A stretch of DNA of 64,000 bases from Macrosoma leucophasiata (taxonomy: Eukaryota; Arthropoda; Insecta; Lepidoptera; Hedylidae): the NCBI GenBank assembly GCA_036365455.1, contig JAWQUS010000027.1, positions 17,844,501-17,908,500 of the forward strand, read 5' to 3'. Made by a program: the position numbers and the translations under genes. A model generated the notes under the pieces. That model had not been told where the DNA came from. It was given only the letters and a program-made list of their open reading frames with translations, and did no database searches. Shown here piece by piece: positions 54,487 to 64,000 of the stretch. Numbering within the stretch: position 1 is the first letter of the stretch; each line of letters begins with the position of its first letter.

Positions 54487-55770
54487 ATGCACCTTTAGTG
54501 TCTGCCATAGGCCACTATTTTGAAAGTATCAATCAATGTCAGCTATAGAAAACTTTTTAAATGAGTTAAATGTGCAGTTCCATACCTAATAAAACGAATT
54601 TCGTTTCGATAGATTTTTTACAATAACAATCATAAACCAAAGTAGCCTCTCCCTAATTATTCTTATAAACGACTCCCTCCCCTATTTATGGGTTCCGTTA
54701 ATTTCTAATTTAACTAAAAGCAAATGGCGATGAGTTCGGGACATAAACTTGTCTTAACATGACAATAATGGCTATCGCGTGATTATGCACAGTACCTGGA
54801 AGATTTCTCAAAACATTAGCTGCACCATTGCCACATTTGTCTTATGTAACAACTGTCAGATCATAAAAGACATACGCGTAATAGAAGCTATTAATCATGA
54901 GTTGGAAGTGAATGCGACACAAAAATGCGGTGACCCGAGTTCAAATGTTCTTTGAAAGCGTAGCACCTAGCAATTTGGAACAGATTAATTTTGATTAATT
55001 AGTGAAGAACAATTGACTTGAAGATTATAGCAGCACATTTCAAGAAGATATTCGCAATGAGGTACAGCGTGGCAACTATTTTATTCAACAACGTACTTGA
55101 CTTTACTCGTTTAAAGCGTTAAACTACGACACACCTGTTTAAATTATAGCCTGTGGGAGCATCACAAAGGAGTACGTCTCGACCTGGAATTTATTATTCT
55201 TCGTCATTATGCATGTTCCCTGTGTCAACCGTAACTCTTCGGACTCTCGTTATCGTAGTCGCAAAAAAGTTCCATGACTTGGACTTGCAAAAAGTTCGGG
55301 TCGACGAACTTTTCTGCAATCGCTGATCTGGTTTTAGTGGAGTCTCTGTCTCACGTGTTTTTTAAGCGATATCTTATAAAATCTACCGATGACCGTGAAA
55401 TAAAAACTGGATATAGTCTTGATCATATTCTACGATATTTTTCAATAGGTATGTATAAGCGTTACAGAAACCATCCGGTCGAAGATGAATACATGCAATT
55501 CGTTTATTGCATCATGTATTAGGTAATGTGAGTAAATATAGGCATTTTGAAGAGTTCCTAATATATCTATTTGCGGAAGACTTCCAATTTCGTCTTCAAA
55601 GTTTGCATTGCGAAAAACAACATTTAGATTTACTTAGATGTTAAACGGTATTAAATATGTGTATGTGTAAAGTAACTCCACGCCTGTAATCCTAGAAAGG
55701 GGTAGGCAGAGGTAAATGCATGCATTCAACCATATATGCAAACAATCTCGATTTGTTGGTTACGTTTTGA
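54487..55770. other. Unique DNA, no gene supported
   Basis: An 82-codon open frame at 55274-55522 has no recognisable domain. At 55680-55715 the word GCCTGTAATCC and GGGGTAGGCAGAGGT match, in reverse, a repeat ending at about 44100-44155. Confidence 0.4.
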
Positions 55771-55984
55771 CCCATGTAACAGGTGGCGCGCCCGTTGACA
55801 ACTCTGGGTACAGTACCAAACTCCGAGGTACAAAGAAACTTCCAGAAAATGGAAAAAACCCAATAGGACTACCGATAAAGTATTTGACACCTTTACCTCT
55901 AATAGTCACTAGTCTAACCCGGGTTTCAAATCCAGGACTCCAGCGTAGTAGTAGTGGCCTGCTACCACTAGGCTACTGAGGCAA
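55771..55984 (-). mobile_element. tRNA-derived SINE, GGAGTTT body, copy 2
   Basis: On the minus strand: GTAGCCTAGTGGTAGCAGG (A box), GGATTTGAAACCCGGGTTAG (decayed B box), CCTCGGAGTTTGGTACTGTA, GAGTTGTCAACGGG and GCCACCTGTTACATGGG. The body matches 16708-16895, so the family shares both head and body. Confidence 0.65.
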
Positions 55985-56483
55985 TACGTTAATACAATGA
56001 GCAAAAACACTAGAATGTGTCATAATAATACGTTAGGTGGCGCAGGTGACAACTGTAACAAAGCATAATTTCATCTCCGTCTTCCATTTCAATGAGTTTC
56101 TCTTTCAAAAATATTATTATAGCTGTTTTCATTATTATCCCATTCATCGTCGTAATTTACCCGTTTGTAAAAGATGAATGCCCATCAATTTTCTATCAAA
56201 TACGCGAAGAAATCTTTAGAATTTGACAAAGAACGTGTTATGGGCAACGACGGTCAAAGTTTGACGATCAGATAACCCGAATTCTATTCCATGGCGATGA
56301 ACTTTCCACGATAAAGAGTATGTTTTAGCCTTTTTGTGCAACTTAGGAAAAAATAGCACAATTTATCTTGATTTAGTCAAAGTTGAATAACTTTTATGTG
56401 ATAAAATTTATTACATAACTAAACAACCGAAATAAGTCGGAAAAATTATAGGTATATACATACAAAGGAAAAATGAAATCTTA

Positions 56484-56629
56484 CCCCCTTATTCATAAAC
56501 GTATTTTAGCTAAAGTGTTGCTAATCTCTCCTTTGTCTTTTTCTATCCTGCACATTTGACAATGCAACTGACAAAGACAAAGCATTCTATAGCTAAAACG
56601 TATCTAATGTACGTTTATGAATGAGGGGG
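56484..56629. mobile_element. 146-bp MITE with CCCCCTTATTCATAAACGT ends, copy 2
   Basis: Same length and nearly the same sequence as 39260-39405, with a change in one end (GAATGAGGGGG). The flanks are TTA and TAA. Confidence 0.8.
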
Positions 56630-59600
56630 TAAATGTTTAATTTGTTTCAAATTAGCACAGCACAGACTTTTACTATTAAAACTGAGAATTCATATACCTA
56701 TCACATAAGGCATTACCTATTACCTATTTTAGGTACTAAGGAACGATTTTTTCATTAAAATATAGATTTATATGTAAAATAGACTTATACTGAAATAGGC
56801 TGATGAGTTTTCCATTTTCATTAAGACTCATGTACCTAATAATATTCTGCCAAGTAAAAAAAAGAACCAGTGATGGTAATAGAATTTCAGTAAGTATCTC
56901 AGATTTTATTACCGAAATCAAATTTGATTACCATTTTAATTAAAATCGTGATGGAACATTTAATAAGTTAGTAAGTGGCTATATTATAATTTATCGCAAT
57001 CACAACTACCTACTTCATTGATACGCATATATTCAATAACAAATGTAAAGGCATTTCATTAAAATATAGAGGTCAGGGCGGTCAATTGAATTACTTGTGA
57101 TACAATTAATTATACATACTAATTAAAATATTATATATTGAACTGTAGCATACCTACTATTATCAGGATCAAAAGTCAGCAACTTAATAATAATGAAATA
57201 GGTACCTATAGACGAGTCAGCAAGGCTTTGTTATAGAATAAAGTAAATAGTGAAAAACTCGAATCATCCGAGGCTTTTGTTTAAATAAATCTATGATGTG
57301 TCAGTGGTTATTACGATGTAATAAAACAAACAAGTTGTAAAGAAAGTTTTGTGTGAGCAATCTTGCATCAATGCGATTAAAATCAAGAGAACTACGCACT
57401 CGAGGTACGCTTGACCTAGAATTCTCAATCTACATTTCAAACAGTTCGCAGTTCATCGCGAATTTTACAGCTTTCATACACTATACGGGATATACCAAAC
57501 TAGTTTCTCGACCGCGTTTCATAGATATGTTAATATTTACACCATCACTGTCTATGCTCGATCTTAATGAATCATTTTTTCAGTAACGTTCACCGTTACA
57601 AGGACTGTTTATAATTAGCAGTCTTGTTTTAATGGCTTCTCTTTGAAGTTTGTGGGTTTCTAGATAATTAGTTCATTATAAACTGAAGAAAATTTGCGCT
57701 TGCCATGTCTTCTTGTTAACACTGTCTTCTTCAAATAAGGCATGAAATATGTTCACATTAAACATGTTCTGTACGGTATAACATAGGTTTTAGGTAAAAG
57801 AAGTAAGTTTACTGAACCTTATGTTATGGAAATAACAATATCAAATGCGTTATTTGGTCACTTCGCTTCAGTTAATAATGCTTTGTTGTCCCATACTTTT
57901 ATTTTCTTTTCTTCTCAACTGATTTGCAATTCCGAGCAAGCAGGAACGAAAGTAGATTTACGAAGACAGCTGACATTACCAGGCAGCAGGTCTACTTATT
58001 TAACTCATTAAATTAGATAGTCGAATTATGTGGATTTAGAACACTCATTCATATTTAAAGAGTGAGATGTTACTGCAGCTTTTTACTATAGGTGTATTGA
58101 AAAATAGTAATTGCATACATATAGATACAAACCAAGCTTACAAAAGCGTGTTAAAAAAGCAAACGAATGAAATATAAATATTATAATATAATGTACTTTT
58201 AAATAATTACAGGTGGAACAACTGTCGTCTAATTTCATGCCTACTTTGACATTTTGATTCCAACTTATTGAAAATTTATTTCCATATATTCCTTCACATT
58301 TGAGTGCTATTTATATCACGTGTGGCCGACAGCATGACCCAGTATGGTTTCGTCGACCTTTCTATTTTCAATATAAGGTTGATCTAAATTGAACAAAAAT
58401 GGAGCTTACTGAATTTTATCGATAATTTGTGAATGTGTTCTGTAGTACATCAAATATGCTACTCAACGGAGCATATCTAAGAGAAGAGAGTAGCTGAAGT
58501 AAAACATTACTTCAGTAGCTATTAATCCTTACCTTTCTCCTTCGATTACATGTCTTTGTTATTCTTTCCCTATAGTAATTTTTTTTTAAGTTTTCAAGCT
58601 GCGGCGCATTGTTTTTAATGGAGTCGGAACAGAAAGAGTGCAAAATAATAATGTAGGTACCTACTTTCATTATTCCCGTTTCATTCTTGTTATCTGAATA
58701 AACCAAACGTGGAAGTTGTAAATTACATTGTTGTATTTGTAAACTATAGTTAAAAGGGAAAACAATCATCATCCGTCGACTGTTTTAATCAGTTGTGATA
58801 TTTTTCTATGAATCCCTTATCGAAATTGTACAATGCACAATATGCGCATATTGTTGGCGAATCAACAGATACGTTCAATCCGTTAGATATCATTTCAGTT
58901 GCAGTCCATGCAACAAAATTAAATCCATTTTGTGTGGAATTGAATAGCAATGTATGAATCGAACTGAATTGAGCATACCTACTGTACATGTCAACAAAAT
59001 TGTAATTTAATACGGCCATCATACTGTATCATAACGCAAACGCAAATATAAAATATGATTAATGTCATAAGCAATATATAAATTACATCGTTTTACCTGC
59101 AAATAGCTATGAATTATGTTGTCGTTGAGAGAGAATGTTGGTCGTAAAAATATAATGGGTGTTTCGAATGGTAATATATTATATAATGGTATATACAACT
59201 TTAATCTACAAAATAATAATTGATGAGCATGAACCCGTAGAATAATTGGTAAAGTTCATCAACACTTAACACTGCTGAGCAGTGGGTAGGTTTTTTTTTT
59301 AATAATTTACCAGTGTAGTAGCTATTTGTTATATTTAAAACATTAAGGCATAGTCAACTGTTGACTAAACTCCCGGGAATAATGGTTAAGAATTAAAAAA
59401 AAACATTCATATACAGGAAAACATAATTTATTGGCTATTTTTACCTGAAGAGTTATATTTTTTGCTGCATTGGAGACTTGATATTGACAACATTGCCAAA
59501 TCTCGAGGTTGCTTAGTTTAACAAAAACCCTAAATCGCAGACTCTTTGCGTGTACATCGAATACGGGATTAAGTCTTACCGTAATGGCCTACTTCTGGTG

Positions 59601-60003
59601 GTAATGAGCGCGACGCAGTTATCAATTACTGTTATAGGTATATTCCAAACGTCATAATCTTTACTTTCCAAGAACAAACTAGGTAAAGCTCATGTAAAGC
59701 CAGTTTAAATACTATTAAGTCGAAGTTTTTTTTATTGTTAAAACGAATCAATCATTGGCATCACAATTCAAAAATTGATAATTAATTATGTTTATGATAT
59801 CTCGATGCATAAAGGTGTTGTATACATGTAACATCACGTTAGCGGGATCAGAGCAATCCCTCACATTACAGGAGACGGTTTTCTAAAAAAACGATTTCAA
59901 AACGTATTTGAAATAACATAATATAGTAACTAGGTAACTCTCCGCTTATCCTAAAAATGTGGTCAAGCGGCTCGCTTCCTGATGGTAAATCTTATTTGGT
60001 GTC
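56630..60003. other. Long AT-rich stretch, no gene supported
   Basis: No exon, repeat boundary or RNA gene was recognised. TAGGTACCTA occurs at 57199-57208 and 58654-58663. Near 59264-59290, AACACTGCTGAGCAGTGGGT resembles a decayed RTE tail. Confidence 0.4.
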
Positions 60004-60190
60004 TACTGATAGAGTTCCTGACTGGTAGGCACCACCCAATTTACTTGCCGCTAAATCGAAGTGTTCAACGCTATGGTTATCAGGTTAATGCAACATTTTA
60101 CATCATTTTACATCATACATTGATGCAGCCAAACCTTACTATCAATCTGAACTGTATACTTGTTTTCCAATTACTTGACCTAAAAAAAAA
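60004..60190 (+). mobile_element. Bm1-like SINE, internally deleted
   Basis: Sense: CTGATAGAGTTCCTGAC, GGTAGGCACCACCCAATTTA, CTTGCCGCTAAATCGAAGTG, then a jump to CTATCAATCTGAACTGTATA, CTTGTTTTCC and an A-run. The middle is missing. Confidence 0.6.
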
Positions 60191-60906
60191 CATTAGGGAG
60201 TTGAAACCGTTCAAAGCAAAAGCACACTATTATAGCCACTCGATGCAAATGAATTCAAATTGAAAAGACAAAGTTATCTCAAGAGTTTCCGCTAATGTCA
60301 ACACATTTCCTAAGAAAGTTTGTTCAGGCTATCTCGCGATGGTTGTCGTATACACACGTAATATTTTATACATAACTCTGCCCTGAACTCGGCCACAGTA
60401 GATAGAATAAATCTATGTACTGTGACTCGGCTACAGTGATTTATATTCAGTATATTTATAGGGATGTAAAGATTGTTTAGATAAACGTGAATGTTAGGGG
60501 AAAATAAACATCATTGGCTCTAAAAAATCGCTTAGAATAAGTATAAACTACATTTTGGAATATTACGAATAACATCTTAAATTTACGTTAATTTTCTTTG
60601 ATTTTTTTTACCAGTGCTAAAATTTTGAAACTTTGTCTTAAATTAATCGCCAATTTTACTTTGTTTACACATTTTATTTTACTAAAAATACTTATATAAA
60701 TGTTTCCTATACGTTTTTAATAAAAGTCAATAACAAAAAGTATAGGTACCCATTTGTGTTTTTGCCTACGTACGGTAGATAAAAAAAACATATAGTTAAT
60801 TTAAAAGAAATATCTTATGAATCCTATGAATGCTCCTGAGAATTGGTGAAATAAAATAAGTACAATACAGATTTAAACTAAAAAAAAATATAACTTTGCT
60901 AAAACG

Positions 60907-60988
60907 CCGAATTACTATTTAGCGGAAAGTTAATTAGGTAATGCGGTGGTGCCTTCGAGATCCGTCGTTGTAGTACTGCCATTAGTAG
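60907..60988 (-). mobile_element. Bm1-like SINE, 5' fragment
   Basis: Antisense: TTACTATTTAGCGGAAAGTT, AATTAGGTAATGCGGTGGTG and GAGATCCGTCG. Only about 80 bases remain. Confidence 0.6.
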
Positions 60989-61677
60989 TCAATATCCATG
61001 AATCTAAAAGTACGCTGATATTAACAAGTAATGTATTTAACAAGGTAATATATTATTTCTTCAATAAATACGTTGACCGCGTTTAAAATGTCCCATGACG
61101 TCAATATCAAGTTTAATTAAAAAATCTATCACGTTATTAGTTTCGGGGCTAGGGGGGTTTGACCCCTCGAGTTAGGGGCGTTTACAACTCATACATCAGA
61201 AGGGTGATTATTAATCATGAAGAGTGTCTATACTGTCTATTAATTAACGAATTATCTGTGACAAAGGACATCGAAATTATTGTCCTTTCTACCAAATACG
61301 GTTTTATTTATGTGTTTACGCATATCAAATGGTGAAGCACTGCGATCGTAATTTGTTAGAATATATTGATTATAGACGTGGGTTAATACATGGTAAGTGG
61401 TATAATTAAAGTTAATTAGTTACAGTGGGTCAAAAAGGTGGAAACGTGAATGTAGAGTTGTAGAGCAATGACTGATATATTTACTGAGCAGTTCCTACTT
61501 TTAAGATTGTGGCGATAGTTAATTAGGGTTTTAGTATTTATTATGTATCAGTGTAGTGTAGTACGTAGTTATGTACCTATAACCATTTTATGAATCTTGT
61601 GTATTAAAACGTTTCTATCGAAATTGACATTAATAGCTACTGATTTTGGTAGGTATGTCGTAAGTAAATATTAACAA
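60989..61677. other. Unique DNA with one G-rich patch
   Basis: At 61143-61185, GGGGCTAGGGGGGTTTGACC and CCTCGAGTTAGGGGCG form a G-rich patch with partial inverted symmetry. Nothing else was recognised. Confidence 0.4.
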
Positions 61678-62371
61678 CTAGCTGTGCCCGCGACTTCGTC
61701 CACGTGAGAAAAAATATTATTGTTCAGTATCTATCCGGACGAAGTCGTGGGCGCGGCTAATATAAAAGTAGCCTAAGTCGCTCCTTATTACATCAGCTCT
61801 CTGCCAGTCACAGTCCCGTCAAAATCGGGGAGACTACAAGTCTATTCATTTGTATGAAGGTATGTATGTATGTATGGTTGTATGGAGATAAAAGTAGTAT
61901 AAGTTACTCCTTATCACATCAGCTACCTACCCGTGGAAGTCCCGTCAAAGTCGGATACACTCCAATTCTACTTATTTGTATGTAGGTATGTATGTATGTA
62001 TGTATGTATGGAGATAAAAGTAGCCTAAGTTACTCCATACTCCATATTACATCGGCTACCTACCCGTGGAAGTCCCGTCAAAGTCAGATACACTTCAATC
62101 TACTTATTTGTATGTAGGTATGTATGTATGTATGGAGATAAAAGTAGCCTAAGTTACTCCTTGTCACATCAGCTATCTGCCAGTGAAAGTACCGTCAAAA
62201 TCGGTCCAGCCGTTCCCAAGATTAGCCCCGCCAAACAGACAGACAGACAGACAAAAATTGTAAAAAATGTTGTTTTGGTATATGTACCGTATATACATAC
62301 ATATGCATTTAGTAAAAAGCGGTTATTTTAATATTACAAACAGACACTCCAATTTTATTTATTTGTATAGA
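61678..62371 (-). mobile_element. Helitron-like element with four internal tandem units
   Basis: On the minus strand it starts TCTATACAAATAAATAAAAT after A and ends CTAG before T, the same ends as 14457-14750. Between them the unit containing AAAAGTAGCCTAAGTTACTC recurs four times (from about 61764, 61890, 62017 and 62140), spaced 123-127 bases, each followed by a TATG microsatellite. A stem near the 3' end (GACTTCGTCC / GGACGAAGTC) is present. Length 694 bp. No Rep/helicase coding, so it is non-autonomous. Confidence 0.8.
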
Positions 62372-62543
62372 TGTAGGATCTGCAAAAATAGAGTTCTTTC
62401 AGTAGAGCAGTTCAAAGGTTATTTGGACCATTAAAAAGTAATGATTTATTATTTTTAGTTTTAAGGTTGTTTTGAGAAAAGTAATATTTAGTATTTTAGT
62501 CTTATAATGTCAAAACAAGCGTTAAACTGCTATACTGAAAGAA

Positions 62544-62780
62544 CTTTTTTCTTTTTGTCGAGTATTGGAAACAAGCATACAGTTTATAATGATGGTATAG
62601 TAATACTGTAGCCCATAAACGTCTACAGAATGTCCAATATAGATATTATACGTTGCCACTCCTGAGGCCTGAGGTATTTTGCTTCTGTGCCGAAAAATAA
62701 AGGGCCTGACCGGAGAACTAAAGCACAGTAGATAGATTGCAAAAGTGACTGAACACTAACATTTAACTCTACCACCAGTA
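62544..62780 (-). mobile_element. Bm1-like SINE, diverged
   Basis: Antisense: GGAAACAAGCATACAGTTTA, CCACTCCTGAGGCCTGAGG, CTTCTGTGCCGAAAAATAAA and TTAACTCTACCACCAGTAG. The block around the conserved TAGCGGCAAGTA is deleted. Confidence 0.6.
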
Positions 62781-63838
62781 GAGCAGCAGTTTTTTTTTGG
62801 AGAACTGTCATTATTAGTAGAGTTATCAATATAATCAATTTTATTATTTCTGTAATAAATATGCATGCGCTTTTTTTCATAGCAGTGTTTTATGATTGGA
62901 TGACTAGAATCCAGCTCCCTTAGGAATATGGGCGACTGAATTTGGTAATGCAGATCTTAGAGGTAGTCAATTTATTGATTGTGGGTACAATAGTATTCAT
63001 TCGTTAATTATTGTAGTTATTTCGCTTAATTATTTAATCGCATGTATAATTCTTACTTTAGATTTAACGCGATTTATTTCTTTTTGAAGTACCTTAACTT
63101 TGTCATTACTTTTTTTTATTTAATCCCAGCATTTAATATCTACTAAAAGAGCCTCTAGCTTAGCTGCGTCTGTGGTTAACAGACCGCTATTATTAGGTTT
63201 GACCGACTTGAGGTCTCGGATTTGAAAAAGTGACACGAATGACAAAGTTTGAAGCTGAATGATAATTAGGATTTTAGAAATAAAAAAAATGCAAATGACG
63301 TATATATTTTTTTTAAAGCTATATGCTATGCTAATAGCGTGAAATCATGTTTAATATATATATACAATATACCTATATCTATTGTTATCGAACCTATATT
63401 CTCCAAGCTGAGAAGACGTTGTAGAGCAAGCTGACGTTGCTTGGTAGAGTCAGGCCGCTTAGTGATAAAGCCATAGCAGATGCAAATATATTTTATGCTT
63501 CTGTTAGTGTTCTACATTAAAATTCATGACAAATATGTTTACTTTTATTAATAGTTAGAAAGTGTGTAAGTCTGCAACTTTAATTACTCCGAATAATACG
63601 CAGGTGCTTATTTGACTACTTAATTTAAACTGCATGTTTTTATTTTGAGTAATTTTGTGGTAATGACCAATACTGAATATTTATATGTTCTTGTAAGGAT
63701 TTGTTTTGATGCTGATACATTTTTATTTTGTTAAATAAATATGCTCACAGGCTTCATCCAACGTAATTATGAATGTAAACAAATATTTCGGTATTCCTAT
63801 GATATAATGTCACATAACATGTTTATTTTAAAAAACCA
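62781..63838. other. AT-rich DNA, nothing recognised
   Basis: No exon or repeat boundary was seen. Confidence 0.4.
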
Positions 63839-64000
63839 GTCAAAACAACGAGCCCGTTAAACGGGCCCAGCACGCCGTCGACGGAGATAAGGAGCTGTTA
63901 GAATTCGGAACGTGTTTTGGAGCTTAGCAGAGAGGCTTTCTAATACACATGCGGGCAGGGTTCATGATCTCACCAGACCGGTTGTCCTTTCATGCTGATT
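63839..64000. other. GC-richer patch at the window edge
   Basis: Composition changes sharply from AT-rich DNA to AACGAGCCCGTTAAACGGGC and GCACGCCGTCGACGG. One plus-strand frame is open for about 28 codons to a TAG, and the minus strand also has open frames. It could be the end of a mobile element or the edge of an exon. The window stops before this can be decided. Confidence 0.35.

Noticed and set aside
55274..55522. 82-codon frame
   Set aside because: No recognisable motif or supporting context.
61860..62140. CRISPR-like repeat array
   Set aside because: The repeats are internal units of a Helitron-like element in a eukaryotic genome, with microsatellites between them rather than unique spacers.

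Overview
This window looks like nuclear DNA of a lepidopteran (moth or butterfly). It is AT-rich and intron-rich. It carries many lepidopteran repeat families: Bm1-like SINEs, tRNA-derived SINEs, RTE-type LINE tails ending in GATGATGAT, Helitron-like elements that start TC, end CTAG and sit between A and T, and many inverted-repeat MITEs. No viral, bacterial or CRISPR sequence was seen. Everything here comes from reading the sequence; family names are from memory and were not searched.

One protein-coding gene can be supported. It is on the minus strand at 4365-11674, with six GT-AG exons whose phases all match, giving 314 codons up to a TAA stop. The protein has two membrane segments, a short loop between them, a basic stretch after the second, and a long proline- and serine-rich C-terminal tail. 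The layout resembles the TMEM200 (DUF2371) proteins, but this is only a resemblance. The first exon seen starts in mid-codon, so the 5' end is missing. No upstream exon was recognised in 11675-64000, so that stretch may be a very long 5' intron, intergenic DNA, or both.

Layout: 1-3886 is mostly unique AT-rich DNA with one LINE 3' end. 3887-4365 is a MITE that abuts the stop codon and probably supplies the 3' UTR. 4365-11674 is the gene, with SINE, RTE and MITE pieces in its introns, including a near-perfect foldback at 10160-10353. 11675-34500 is AT-rich DNA with scattered Helitron-like elements, SINEs and two inverted copies of one MITE (19598-20069 and 25097-25641). 34500-49400 is dense in Bm1-like SINEs. 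51498-54486 holds a MITE, a 5'-truncated LINE with a reverse transcriptase remnant, and two nested MITEs with extreme CpG content. 54487-64000 has twin MITEs, SINEs and a Helitron-like element expanded by four internal tandem units.

I found no convincing new multi-gene system. The observations most worth checking are the stop codon at the MITE edge, the long intronic foldback, the 13 copies of the palindrome TAGGTACCTA, the nested CpG-rich elements, and the expanded Helitron-like element.
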